Assembly: GCF_030272615.1 (NCBI RefSeq)
Contig: NC_081410.1
Location: 121,766,640 to 121,830,639 of the forward strand
Length of the DNA: 64,000 nt
Direction of reading: 5' to 3'
Source: Cryptomeria japonica
Lineage: Eukaryota > Streptophyta > Pinopsida > Cupressales > Cupressaceae
Shown here: piece after piece, positions 22,921 through 34,610 of the stretch
How positions within the stretch are numbered: the first letter of the stretch is position 1
Layout of the letters: each line of letters begins with the position of its first letter
Notes under the pieces: generated by a model
What the model was told of the DNA's origin: nothing
Seen by the model: only the letters and a program-made list of their open reading frames with translations
The model's database searches: none
Position numbers and translations under genes: made by a program

Positions 22921-23930
22921 TCAAGAAGTACAACTACAAAGTGTTGGGTTAAATGACCTAAAAGACCTCTACCAAGGTGACAAAGATTTTGGTGAAGCGT
23001 ATGATGTTTGCTCAAAGTTTGCTAATGCTTGTCATGTTGCCTATTTTGATTTTATGTTGCAGGAAGGCTTATTGTTTAAAGGATACCTAGTTTTCATACC
23101 ACACTTCTCTATGAGAGACAATATCATCAAGGAGAAGCATCAAGGTAGTCTAAGTGGACATTTTGGTCTTGACAAGACCTTAGAGAAGATTGGCAGGTTC
23201 TACCATTGGCCTAAACAAAAGTCAGATGTTAGGAATTTTGTGGAGCAATGTGTTATTTTTCAAAGGGCTAAGGGTACTTCCGACAATGCAGGTTTATATC
23301 AGCCTCTAGCCATACCAACAAGGCCATGAGAGTGTGTGAGTGTGCACTTTGTTCTTGGTTTACCTAGAACTCCAAGAGGATATGACAGTGTCTATGTCAT
23401 AGTGGATAGATTCAACATTATAGCACACTTTGTGCCTTGCAAATACATTAATGATACCTCCTACATAGCAAGGTTGTTCTTCAAAGAGATTGTAAGGATC
23501 CATGGTTTACCACTTAGCATTGTGAGTGATAGAGATACAAAATTTGTAAGCCACTTTTGGCGAATCTTGTGGAAAAAACTTGGTACTAACCTTTCTTTTT
23601 CATTTGCATATCATCCACAATTTGATGGTCAAACTAAAGTAGTAAATAGGTCATTGGATAATTTAGTGAGATGTCTCACCAAATAGCATGGTCAAGTTTG
23701 GGATCTAGTATTGTGACAAGCAGAGCATGCCTACAATGACCCTGTCAATAGGAGCATAGGACATAGTCCATTTGAAATTGTATATGGATGTCATCCAAGG
23801 GGTATCTTAGTACTCAAAGACCTTAGTTCTATGGACAATAGGAGTGCTCAAGTTGAAAACTTTGCAGAGAATATGAAGGAGATCCATGAACAAGTCAAGA
23901 AGACATTGCAGTAGAACAATGAGAAATAGA
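22921..23930 (+). pseudogene. Gypsy-2 integrase (broken, catalytic residues lost)
   Basis: The zinc-binding HHCC region at about 23130-23270 reads GHFGLDKTLEKIGRFYHWP, then FVEQCVIFQRAKG; the second Cys of CxxC is Phe. The core has SVHFVLGLPRTPRG (first Asp replaced by His), VSDRDTKFVSHFW (second Asp present, about 23525) and GQTKVVNRSL (Glu replaced by Lys). H-D-K instead of D-D-E means no strand transfer. AYNDPVNRSIGHSPFEIVYG follows near 23735. Stops at 23327, 23684, 23716 and 23912. Confidence 0.9.
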
Positions 23931-24423
23931 AGATGTAAACAAACAAAACAAGAAGATAAGTACGCTACAAGGTAGGTGATCTAGTTATGGCCTATCTAAG
24001 AAAGGAGAGACTTCCTAAGGGGCAGCCTAGAAAACTATGTATGAAGAAGATTGGACCTCTTAAGGTTGTGCAAAAGTATGACAACAATGCCTATGAGGTA
24101 CAACTACAGCCAAACTTGGGTATATCACCAATCTTTAATGTATGTTATTTGTTCTAGTATAAGGGAACTCAGTCAGCTACAAACCAAGAAGAGTCTACTG
24201 CTACTAAAGATGTAGATTGGATACAAGACCTTCCTCCAAGCCAACCGGTGACATTGGATTGCATTTTGGATTCCAAGATTCTCAAAAGGACTCGGAAAGG
24301 AGTCTATAGAGACTACCTAGTTAAATGGACAACTCTCTCTGAATCTGAAGCTACATGGATTTTAGAAGGAGATATACTAAAGCATGGAACCACTGTTCAA
24401 GCCCTATCCACTCAAGGGACTTG
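23931..24423 (+). pseudogene. Gypsy-2 integrase C-terminus with chromodomain
   Basis: YKVGDLVMAYLRKERLPKG and KIGPLKVVQKYDNNAYEVQL are the integrase C-terminal beta-barrel. At 24255-24395 come CILDSKILKRTRKGVYRDYL, VKWTTLSESEATWILEGDIL and KHG, which fit a chromodomain (K-R...YLVKW...TW). This is the diagnostic part for a chromovirus; such domains steer integration to histone-marked chromatin. The frame ends with TGA at 24422, 24 bases before the 3' LTR. Confidence 0.88.
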
Positions 24424-24445
24424 AGATTTTCCTACCTCGGGAGTA

Positions 24446-25734
24446 TGGTACAGGGGCACTTAACAATTTTTGTTGAGTTTGTTTCCAAGATGTTGGAATC
24501 ATGTTTTTAGTTTTGTAATAAAGCCAAGAGGCCATTGAGTGTGTGCTCAAATGAATGTAAGGGCCCTAAGAATTTTTGTTTGGCCAATGTTTCTATGTGA
24601 GCTCTTAAGGGTGCCAGGTAGAGCACTTAATATGATAAGTTGTTTTTGGGATAATGTAGGCTGGTTGAATTTGTTTTGAAGTTGTTAAGGTCATATGAGT
24701 CAGTTTAAAGTGACCAAGTTTGACTTTGAGTTTGAGCAAATTTTCACACCTATACAACAAATTGCAAAAGTTGCAAAAGTTGCTCACAACAACTTTGCAA
24801 CATTTTCAGACACCAACGGTTAGTTGGTTGACACAATCAGTTTTGATCATTTGTAACTACTCCAAGGCCAGTATAAGGCTTGGAAAGGCCGATGATAATT
24901 GGTTGTTGAAGGTTGTTGAACATCTGAAGGAAATAAACAATTTTGGTTTCTCATTTGTGTGTGTTCTTCCAAGCTTTTGTTGTTCTTTGCAAGTTGTACG
25001 ACCTATACAGATTGAGAATCCTATAAAAGGTCATAGATTGTTATACTAGAGTCTTACCTTCATTTTTTTTGTGATTTTGAGTCTTTAAGTGTTGTAGTTT
25101 GTGAATAATCTTTATTTTGTTGCAGGCGGGTTCAAGAGCCCTAAAAACTAGGGGTTTGAGAGTAAAATGGCTCCAACCTAACGTTCCATGGTGGATTTCC
25201 TCTCTGAAACCTTGTGGAATGTTAGGTTACATTTTATTCTATGTTTTCTTTTTGGTTTTGAAACAAGGGAAGCTAGATCAAAGATTTGCCACCATACCCT
25301 AAGCTTGGCATGTCGAGTTGGCAAGCAATAGGAATCATGGATAACATGCCCTAATTGGGTGAATCTGGTGGAAGGAAGTGAAGTAGGATTGGAGTGGAAT
25401 TCCATATGGAATAAAAAACCCCAAAATATCATCAATTCACTCAAGCAATCGGATCGTTGAAGGAGTTTTGACCAATCCCTACTTTTAGGCCTAGAAAGGG
25501 GCAATTAGGCCTAATTAGACAGGTAAGGGTTAGATATGTTAATGAAAAAACCCACCTCCTTTTGTTGCAATATTGTATGTAAACCCCAAAAGGGTTCCTA
25601 TAATGTAAAAGAGTTCATAGGGTTGTTTAGAAAGTTTAACCGATAAATGAAAAATACCTCGCTGACAGGGCTACTGGAATTAGGTCTCTGGTTAGGCCTA
25701 AAAGTGTAGTTTGGTTGTAAAACACCAAATCGGT
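24446..25734 (+). repeat. Gypsy-2 3' LTR, first part
   Basis: Repeats 10999-12280 of the 5' LTR. It is preceded by CTCGGGAGTA as the likely PPT. It is cut at 25734 by Copia-3. Confidence 0.9.
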
Positions 25735-26597
25735 TGTTGGTATTATGGATGTGTTGCATTGGTTTTGTCATTGATGTCAACACTTATCAACACTTATCCT
25801 TCTGGAGATCCTTGGTTATGTTCACCGACAAGTTTAGTGACTTATGCACAGTCACCGATATTTGGTTCATCGACAGGTTATATTGTTCACCGGCACTGAG
25901 GATGACTTGTTATCATCTGGAGATCACTTGGTTATGTTGAAGACATGGTTTGGAAACTTGGTTTTGGTATTTTGGTTATTGGTCTAATCAGGTTGACATA
26001 TTTGTTGTTACCGGCAAATTGGTCTAGGTTATGGACCGACATGCATTATCTATTCTAGATCAACACAACACGCTATATCAATTGGATATTATTGTAATTG
26101 TATTGAGCCGACATGATGAATCACATATTGACTTATTTGTAATTGATTTTATTGTAATATTCTTTATTATCCGACCTACACATTTGGTCTTAGGTTTTGG
26201 TATATATGTAAGATCTCAACTGTGAGATATAAGGATGTGGTATGTAAGTATTGTAACATGGTATGTGCGAATATAGAAGATCTTATGTGCAGACCCCATT
26301 TGTACACACATACTATCTCCAGTAGTATCATTTGATTGTGGGTAAGGTTTCCCATTGTGGTTTTTCCCCTTACAGGGTTTCCATGTACAAATATTTATGT
26401 TATGTGTTGTGGATGTTGTTTCTCTTTCTATTTCATGCATTAAGTTTCATCGGTATTGATATTTATTGGTAATCTGTTAACCGGTATCAAGTTTGGTTTA
26501 CCGATATTATGTATCAAGTTTTATTAAGTTATATTTGGGTTGAAATTAACAGACAACTGATTCACCCCCTCCTCTCAATTGCCTCTGGGCCCTAACA
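25735..26597 (+). repeat. Copia-3 5' LTR, 863 bp
   Basis: TGTTGG start and CTAACA end. Contains TTTTGTCATTGATGTCAA at 25763-25780, TATATATG at 26201, and GGTTTTTCCCC..GGGTTTCCATG near 26358-26393. Confidence 0.94.
26201..26209 (+). promoter_or_regulatory. Candidate TATA box of Copia-3 LTR
   Basis: TATATATGT, repeated in the right LTR at 31660-31668. The position before the conserved TTTTTCCC motif fits a U3 promoter. Not tested. Confidence 0.5.
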
Positions 26598-26599
26598 AT

Positions 26600-26610
26600 T
26601 GGTATCAGAG
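26600..26610 (+). other. Copia-3 primer binding site (tRNA-iMet type)
   Basis: TGGTATCAGAG, two bases after the 5' LTR. Confidence 0.92.
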
Positions 26611-26654
26611 AATAATCCTCTTTTTGCAGAAGTTCAACAACTTGAGGAGATTCT

Positions 26655-27740
26655 ATGGCAACTAGATTTTTCAGGAAGGACAGTCTGAAACTTGATGGAA
26701 CTAACTATGGTATATGGAAGATCAGAATGGAGACACATCTAAATTTCATTGGAAAAGATATATGGGATGTTATAAAGACTGGCCATGTTGGTCCTACACC
26801 GAATCAACCTAATCCACCAACTTTGGGTAAGGATCAAGAGAATGATTGTAAAGCAAGAGAAGCACTCTTGAGCGCCTTGTCAGATCAACAAATCATGGGA
26901 TTATCAGATCGATCTACTACTAAAGCTATTTGGGATAAATTGGAGACATTGAATGAAGGGGATACCATTGTCAAAATTGCAAAATTGGAATGCTTCTAGG
27001 TCAGGTATGAAATTTTGAAAATGGAAGAAGATGAAAGAATTTTTGCTTTAAGGAAAGGGTTAATGAATTTTTTTTGGGAATACAATGTTGTGGAGGTTCC
27101 TTAAGTGAAGATGAAATTGTTTCTAAAGTTTTGAGAGCATTGCCACTAGCATACAAAATGAAAGTAACTGCTATTAATGAGTTGAGAACAATGCCTAATA
27201 CATTAGTATCTAGAGATATCTTGGTTGGAAAAATTTCAGCATTTGAGCTTGAGGAATTTGGTTTTATTGCTACAATTAAAACAGATTTAGCCTTCAAAGC
27301 ATCATCATCTGCATCATCATCATCATCATCTGATAAATCTGATTGGAAAGAACTTTATGCAAGAGAACTTGAAGATGTCAGGAGGGAAAATTAAGAAATG
27401 GAAGAACTTGAAGCACTATTTGCAAGGAAAATGTCTAAAGGTCCTATTGGAAGTAAGTATGAAGGAAAAGCACCATTTAAATGTTTTAACTTGAATAAAT
27501 TTGGTCATATGGCATCTAGATGTCCTAACAAACATGCAAGATTGAGAGAAGAAGCTAAAAGAACATACAAGCCTAACCTTGAATATCAGAAATACATATT
27601 TAAGAAGAATAGAGACAAATCATGTTACTATGTTGATGAAGGAGTTACTGATGATTTTGATGAAGAACCCATAGACAATGGATGGGATTTTTTTGCAATA
27701 ATAGAAGATCAATCGACACCTACTGTTCCATCGGTAGAGC
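26655..27740 (+). pseudogene. Copia-3 gag (broken)
   Basis: ATG at 26655, 45 bases after the PBS, opens LKLDGTNYGIWKIRMETHL, the classic copia Gag start. The first open part is 114 codons and ends at a TAG at 26997. Then DEIVSKVLRALPLAYKMK (27105 on) and a Ser-rich linker lead to MEELEALFARKMSKGPIG. The zinc knuckle at about 27480-27530 reads CFNLNKFGHMASRC; the second Cys is Leu, so zinc binding is doubtful. Stops or shifts near 26997, 27030-27070 and 27393. Confidence 0.9.
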
Positions 27741-29077
27741 AGGCCCTGACAGCTAAAATTGAAGAAAATGATGAATGGATTATAGATTCCAGATGTTCAC
27801 ATCATATGACTGGTGATAAAAGTAAATTCTTATCTTTTCAGGAATACAATGGAGGTCTAGTAAGATTTGGAGATGACAAAGATTGTTTGATCAGAGGAAA
27901 AGGCACTATATCTTTTGATGGTAAGCACAATACTGACAACGTTTATTATGTTGAAGGTTTTAAGCATAATCTTTTGAGTGTTGGTCAATTAGTTGAAAAA
28001 GGATTTCAGTTACAATTCAAGAATGGTAAATGCAAAATCATGAATAGAATTGGTTTGGAGATTGCAACCGGTAATCAGACTAGAGGTAATATTTTTTATT
28101 TGAATAACAATGAAAAGACATGCTTGATTGCACATATTGATGAAAGTTGGTTATGGCATAAAAGACTCTATCATGTGAATTTTGATTGCATTGTAAAGAT
28201 TAGTTCATCTAAGGCAGTAAGGGATTTACCTAAGATTTTAAAACCTCTTAATCTGGTATGTAAGGAATGCCAAATGGGAAAGCAAGTTAGAACAACTTTT
28301 AAGAGTATTTCTGAGAAAACCAATGATGTTCTTGATTTAATTCATATTGACTTGTGTGGTCCGGCAAGAACAAGAAGTCTATAGGAAGATAGATACTTTA
28401 TGCTAATCATTGATGATTATTCTAGAATGTGCTGGGTTACTTTTCTCAGGGAGAAATCAGAAGCTTTTGGGAAATTCAAATTATTCAAGGCACTAGTAGA
28501 TAATAAAGCCGGTAAGAAAATCAAATGTTTAAGATCAAATCAAGGAGGTGAATTTACATCTAAGGAGTTCAATACATTTTGTGAAGTGAATGGAATTAGA
28601 AGACAACTATCAGCACCCCAGAAACCTCAACAAAATGGAGTTGTGGAAAGGAAGAACATAACTATTCGGGATGTATCTAGAAGCATGATATCAGAAGAAA
28701 ATCTACTTCATGTGTATTGGAGAGAAGCGGTGAATACAATGGTTTACACTTTCAACAGAGTTCACATCAAAGGTGAAACTGGTAAGACACCCTATGAATT
28801 ATGGTTTGGTAATATTCCTACTCTTAAATACTTCAGAATATTTGGAAGCAAATGTTACATTAGGAGAGATGAGTATATTGATAAATTTGATCCTAGAAGT
28901 GATGAAGGTATACTTCTTATTTATTCATCTAAGAGCAAAGCATATAGATGTTTTAATAAAAGATTGCATAAAATCATTGAGAGTGCAAATGTGAAGATAG
29001 ATGAACACTTTAGAGGAAATTCAAGGTCTATGGATTCTGAACCGATAGTTGAGATGATCACAAATGAACCTATATAG
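27741..29077 (+). pseudogene. Copia-3 protease and integrase (nearly open)
   Basis: Protease box DEWIIDSRCSHHMTG near 27770: D-S-G has become D-S-R. LLSVGQLVEKGFQLQFKNGK and the GAG-pre-integrase CKECQMGKQV (28258) follow. Integrase: LDLIHIDLCGPART has the first Asp, and a TAG lies at 28382. MLIIDDYSRMCWVTFLREK continues; the second site reads RSNQGGEF (Asp to Asn); the Glu is kept in QQNGVVERKN. YFRIFGSKCYIRR ends the domain. The stretch 28400-29077 is open for 225 codons. Loss of one DDE residue should abolish integration. Confidence 0.92.
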
Positions 29078-30812
29078 AGTGCACCGGTACAAAATGTTGA
29101 TCCAGTCACACCGACATCATCAAGTAATTCTACAGTGACTGAAGAAAAGCAGCAAGTGAACACACCTAGGTATGTAAGACTGAATCACTTTGAAAGTCAG
29201 ATAATTAGGAATACGTATCAAGGAGTTATGACAAGAGGAAGACTAGAAAATGAAGAGGTATGTTTAATTTCTCAAATTGAACCAACATCTGTTATTGAGG
29301 CATTGGAAGGTTAACATTGGATTAAAGCTATGGAAGATGAATTAGAACAAATTGAGAAGAACAATACATGGACATTGGTTCCTCGGCCTAAAGATAAAAA
29401 TGTAATTGGAACTAAATGGGTATTCAGAAATAAACTTAATAAAGATGGTAAGGTAATAAGAAACAAAGCAAGATTTGTGTGTAAAGGATATTCACAAAAA
29501 GATGGAATTTATTTCAATGGAACCTTTGCACCGGTAGCCAAAATTGAGGCAGTCAGATTATTTCTTGCATTTGCAGCACACAAGAACTATAAAGTATATC
29601 AAATGGATGTAAAATGTGCATTTTTGAATGGTGATCTTGAAGAGGAAGTTTACATTGAACATCCTGATAGACTTTCATTGACAAATGATAAAGTTATGGT
29701 TTGCAGATTAAGGAAAGCTTTATATGGATTGAAGCAAGCTCCTAGAGCTTGGTATGCTAGATTGGACAAATATCTTTGGAAGCTTGGTTACACTAAAGGT
29801 AATGTTGACAACAAATTATATTTCAAAGTGACTAATGAAGACATCTTGGTTATTGAATTTTTTGTTGATGACATTATTTTTGGAGGAGAAGATGGATTGT
29901 GTAAAGACTTTTCTAATAAGATGCAGGAAGAATTTGAAATGTCTATGATTGGGGAGATAAAATTCTTCTTAGGATTGCAACTTTCACAGACTGATAAAGG
30001 TATATTCATATGTCAAACAAAGTACTTGAAGGAACTGTTGAAGAAATTTGGTATGGAAAACTCTAAACCGGTAAGTACTCCTATGACTACAACTGAGAAA
30101 CTATCATTGAAGGATGATTCAGCTCCTGTCAATCCGACAAGATACAAATCTATGATTGGAGGATTATTATATTTGAAACAAACAAGACCTGATATAATGA
30201 ATGCAGTGTATATTATTTCAAGATTATAGAGTAATCCTAGATAAAATCATGATTCAACAGTGAAAAGGATTTTCTGGTAATCTACAAGGCACAAAAAATC
30301 TTGGTTTATGTTATCCTAAAGATGAAAATTTTGATTTATGTGCATACACCAATGCTAATTGGGTAGGAGATGTAGATGATAGAAAGAGCACCACCGGTGG
30401 GGCATTCTTTCTTGGTAGCAGATTGATTTCATGGTTGAGCAAGAAATAGAGCTGTACATCATTATCAACAACAAAATCATAATATGTTGCAGCAACAACT
30501 AATTGTACTTAGGTATTATGGATTAAGCAAATGTTGAAGGACATAAAGGTAAAATGCAAAGAACCTATAATCATTTATTGTGACAATTAAACAATAATTG
30601 ATATATCTAAGAATCCAGTATTTCACTCTAAACTAAATATGTTTCTATCAAATATAATTTTCTGAAAGAGAATGTTGAAGCAAAAGAAGTGAGATTGGTT
30701 TATGTGAATACTAAAGAGCACATTGCAGATATCTTTACTAAGCCTTTGCCTAAGGAAACTCTTGAATATCTTAGAGAGTAGCTTGGGGTTATACCCTCAT
30801 TGATAGAGACCT
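29078..30812 (+). pseudogene. Copia-3 reverse transcriptase-RNase H
   Basis: After a stop at 29312, RT is open for 299 codons (29330-30229): MEDELEQIEKNNTWTLVPRP, KNVIGTKWVFRNKLNKDG, YKVYQMDVKCAFLNGDLEEE, LYGLKQAPRAWYARL and the catalytic FFVDDIIFGGED near 29862-29890, all intact. RNase H is heavily broken from 30227 on: DANWxGDVDDRKSTTGGAFF is recognisable near 30350-30410 and FTKPLPKETLEYL near 30737. This RT could still fold, but without the native frame upstream it would not be made as Gag-Pol. Confidence 0.92.
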
Positions 30813-31193
30813 AGACAACTGATGATTGGCATCAAATCAACAGAATTTACAAAGAAACCTTTTTCCGGCTTTGATGGAGGAGAGCTACTTCTCAGCGGGA
30901 GTAGTTGGTTATAACAATTGGTATTTGTAATTGGTTCTATGAACTGGTTGTATCTGCTATTTGTATTGCTTTGGCATTTGATGTCAAAGGGGGAGAGATA
31001 TTTATGGAAACACAACATTATCCTTTGGGGAGAGATTATTCATTGGGGGAGATATATATACTCTATGCATTAGTATTTTGATTTCTGGTAGTGATCTATT
31101 TTGGAGATTGTTGGTTTTTGGTTTTTGGCATTTTGTTTTGGCACTTAGATGTTTTTCCATCTTTGTGTTGCCATCAATGCCAAAGGGGGAGAT
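30813..31193 (+). other. Copia-3 3' untranslated region with two PPT-like motifs
   Basis: No gene. TTTGGCATTTGATGTCAAAG with GGGGAGAG at 30970-30997, and TTGCCATCAATGCCAAAG with GGGGAGAT at 31168-31193 immediately before the LTR. Confidence 0.8.
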
Positions 31194-32060
31194 TATTGGT
31201 ATTATGGATTTGTTGCATTGGTTTTTTCATTGATGTCAACACTTATGAACACTTATCCTTCTGGAGATCCTTGGTTATGTTCATGGACAAGTTCAGTGAC
31301 TTATGCACAGTCACCGATATTTGGTTCATCAGAAGGTTATATTGTTCACCGGTACTAAGGATGACTTGTTATCATCTGGAGATCACTTGGTTATGTCGAA
31401 GACATGGTTTGGACACTTAGTTTTGGTATTTTGGTTATTGGTCTAATCGGGTTGACAATTTTGTTATTACCGACACATTGGTCTAGGTTAGGGACCGACA
31501 TGCATTATCTATTCCAGATCAGTATGGCACGTTATATCAATTAGATATTATTGTAATTGTATTGAGTTGACATGATGCATCACATCTTGAATTATTTGTA
31601 ATTGATTTTATTGTAATATTATTTATTAGCTGACCTACACATTTGGTCTTAGGTTTTCGTATATATGTAAGATCTCAATTGTGAGATGTAAGGATATGGT
31701 ATGTAAGGTTATGATATTGTAACATGGTATGTGTGAATATAGAAGATCTTCTATGCAGACCCCATTTATACACACATACTATCTGTAGTAGTATCATCTG
31801 ATTATGGGTAAGGTTTTCCACTGTGGTTTTACCCCTTACAGGGTTTCCATGTACAAATCTTCGTGTTATGTGTTGTGGATGTGTTTCTCTTTCTGTTTCA
31901 TGCATTAAGTTTCAACAGTATTTATATTTACTATTAATCTATTAACCAGCATCAAGTTTGGTTTACCAGTATTATGTATCAAGTTTGATTAAGTTATATT
32001 TGGGTTGAAATTAATAGACAACTGATTCACCCCCCTCTCAGTTGTCTCCGGGTCCTAACA
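31194..32060 (+). repeat. Copia-3 3' LTR, 867 bp
   Basis: Direct repeat of 25735-26597. The first bases are TATTGG instead of TGTTGG, so the terminal TG is mutated. Ends CTAACA. Confidence 0.93.
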
Positions 32061-32065
32061 CCAGT

Positions 32066-32411
32066 AAGTTTCAAAGCTCTTGAGTAAGGAATAAGGTTGG
32101 GAATCCTTCCAAAATCATCCATCCTAATGTGTGTATTGTGGGGAATGAAGATCATGTGGTAGAGGGGTTGAACTCTCTAGTTGACTGTGAAAGGGAGTGG
32201 GAAAAACAAGGTCTCCTAAGCAAGAAAATGGAACTCATAAAACAACAAGTGATTATCCTAACCTAAGGACCTTGGGAAGGTCAGAGAGGATAAGTCTTGC
32301 ATACCCTTGGAGGGTGTGAGGTGTAAAATCATTGGATGGTTCTTGTGTAGCTTGGAGGAGATACCTAGATAAGGTAGCACAAACCGGTGAGAGTCTACTC
32401 GCCCTACATCA
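32066..32411 (+). repeat. Gypsy-2 3' LTR, second part
   Basis: Continues the Gypsy-2 LTR after Copia-3 (matches about 12260-12604) and ends CATCA at 32411. Confidence 0.88.
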
Positions 32412-32523
32412 ATTTATTAGAGGACCTAAAAGGGTATCCAAAACTGTTGATGAAAATTTCACAAGGTGACTAGTTTGCTCTTTGTTTTTCACTAATTTTG
32501 ACCATGTGATAGAACATAGACCT

Positions 32524-32866
32524 GATGCACTAAAGGATGCTCTCAAAGCGCTAGAGAATGTTCCAGGTGCGCTATGCTACCTCTCAAATGCGCTATTTTA
32601 TACTGTTTAATGACACAATTTTTGAATAGGTTATGCGCTAATATGTCCCTTTGAGGCACTGATGTTTGGTATAAATGCGCTATAATATGATTCAGATGCA
32701 CTAGGCTGATGCTCCTATGCGCTACAGTGATGTTGACAAGCGCAATCTAATTTTTTACTAGTATGATACTAAACATGTGCTAATGTGACTAATGAAAGTG
32801 CTAACTTTTGGTTAAGATACACTATTGGATGGTTGAGATGCGCTAAGATTTTGTGCCGACGTGCTA
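32524..32866. repeat. 21-bp periodic GCGCTA array, block 1
   Basis: GCGCTA or a close variant starts at 32527, 32548, 32569, 32590, 32635, 32656, 32677, 32698, 32719, 32740, 32777, 32798, 32819, 32840 and 32861. Nearly all steps are exactly 21. The bases between are poorly conserved. No open frame spans it. Confidence 0.8.
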
Positions 32867-34345
32867 ACTTTCTCAATAAATTTGTTTTGATGTTTTTCGT
32901 TGTGATGTTGAGAAATAAATTTTGTGACTTGATGGATGATTTTCTAAAAAATGACTTGAAAACGCAATAGATAGAAGTGATAACAACTTGTCTATGCTAA
33001 ACAAATAGTGGATGTTCTGTTGAGGATGTTTTCAAATCCCCGATGTTTTCACTAGTTTGGATTACAAAAAGATAGATCAAGCAGACTCTTTATTCAAGGG
33101 TCATTGACAATATCATAGCCCACTAGTCTCTATACTCCATCAACTCAAACAACCTTGTCACCCCCTAGGGGGCACCCATTTTTTTGCCTTTTGTGGGAAA
33201 TTAACCCAAAGTTAATTGCTTCACAATTGGGTAGTTATCTTGGGAGATATATGGTGAGTGATCTTGGGGGCGAATTCTTCCCCACCCTTGCACTATGATA
33301 TTGCCAATGTTTGGTAATTGACTCTGCTCAAAGGGTCTACTTTTATGGTTTATAATCAAGATTCCTTTCAGTCTTCAGTGATAAACTCCCTCTAGAGGCT
33401 TCCCAACCTTTAGAACAAAGGCTTTATGTATCTTAAAGATATTGGGGGAAGACTAATCACTGAGCAAAACCGTTTGAGGAGATTTTCATCAACCTCCATA
33501 TTTGATTATAGTGGGTTGGAACACTTGGCGATAAAGTCATTTGCCACTTAGGTTGTTCCCCTCTCATCAGCCTTAATGGTTCCCTAAGGTCAACTTGGGA
33601 GGGTAGGCCTTCTAAAATATTTAATTTATTGAAGTAAAATAAAGCATAAAAGAGTGGGTTTGGCCTTTTGATCACCCAATTAAGGGGATACCATATACCT
33701 ACCACTTTCGAGACAAGGCAAACAATGTTCTTTTTATCCTTCCAAAGCAATGATTGGCTAAGACCTATTTGGAGATGTTTCTCCAACAAGCATGGTGTTC
33801 TTTTTAGTCTCACAAAGCAATATTTTTGTTTAATCTAGGAAATGAAACCCTGGTCAACTTAAAACAATGCACATTTTCTTTGGGATGGAAATCACTTTGC
33901 AAAATGAAATGTGGATTGTTCTTTTTAATCTTGCAAACAATTATTGATTGCGAATTTTAACCTTTGCAATAAAAGATTGTTGTTGTTCTTTTTATAACCC
34001 CGAAATTTGAAGTGTGAACCTAACTTGCAAGAAGAAAAATGTGAAGTTATTTTTAACCTTGCAAATTTGATTCTTTTTATAACCCTTAAATTGAAATGTG
34101 ACATTCTTTCACCAATTGAAACTTAATGAGATTCTTTTTAGCTTGACAAGAAATTGAGTTAATTTTAGCTAACTTTGAAAAAGTTAGAAAAATTAAGTGC
34201 AAATCCTACTTTAACTCGTTTAATCCTGCATCAAATTGTTAGACTTGCAAGAAAACACAAGTTAGAAAAATAAAAAATCATATGGTGGGCTTCTCCATGC
34301 CTAATTTCAAATCTTTCTTATAATTTTTTCTTCTCTGTTGGAGCC

Positions 34346-34610
34346 ATACGCTAAACTTTCACACAGATGTGCTACAATATGGTATAAAAGTGCTAAAAGA
34401 GAGCACCTACACACTACTCTGATGCCTGAATGCGCTATATTGATATTCCTATGCACAGAAAAAGCAAAGAAGAACATGCGCTAGAAAGAAAGTTAAATGC
34501 GCCAAGGAATGATTTCTATACACTAAACAATACAATGAATGTGCTAAAGTTTGCCATAGATGTGTTGCAAAAAGTTCCAAATGCGCTAAAAGAGTGTTCC
34601 AGCGTGCTTG
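34346..34610. repeat. 21-bp periodic GCGCTA array, block 2
   Basis: Core starts at 34348, 34369, 34390, 34411, 34432, 34453, 34478, 34499, 34520, 34541, 34562, 34583 and 34604; all steps are 21 except one of 25. In the plus frame the part from 34475 to 34609 is open and gives heptads of the form (N/D/S)(A/V)L; the minus strand is also open in part. It ends about 40 bases from the PBS. Confidence 0.8.

Larger units (their letters stand above)
25735..32060 (+). mobile_element. Copia-3: Ty1/copia element, SIRE/Maximus-like, nested in Gypsy-2 3' LTR
   Basis: LTRs 25735-26597 (863 bp) and 31194-32060 (867 bp), PBS 26600-26610, PPT 31183-31193. Flanks TCGGT (25730-25734) and CCAGT (32061-32065) are each one change from CCGGT, the likely target site. 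Full gene order gag-PR-IN-RT-RH. It is the best preserved pol in the window, but PR and IN catalytic residues are mutated and RNase H is badly decayed. Confidence 0.95.
10999..32411 (+). mobile_element. Gypsy-2: Ty3/gypsy chromovirus, carrying nested Copia-2 and Copia-3
   Basis: LTRs are 10999-12604 and 24446-25734 plus 32066-32411 (split by Copia-3). The PBS is at 12608-12620. The order gag, PR, RT, RNase H, IN, chromodomain is that of a chromovirus. Without nested insertions it would be about 7.8 kb. Flanks ATTTG (10994-10998) and ATTTA (32412-32416) look like a 5-bp target duplication with one change. It lies in the Gypsy-1 leader. Catalytic residues are lost in PR, RT and IN, so it is dead. 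Confidence 0.9.

Noticed and set aside
25178-25504. Minus-strand 108-codon open frame in the Gypsy-2 LTR
   Set aside because: Antisense within an LTR and disrupted in the 5' LTR copy.
32524-34610. CRISPR-like array (regular short repeats)
   Set aside because: The unit is 21 bp with only 6 conserved bases, there are no true spacers or cas genes, and the genome is a plant's.
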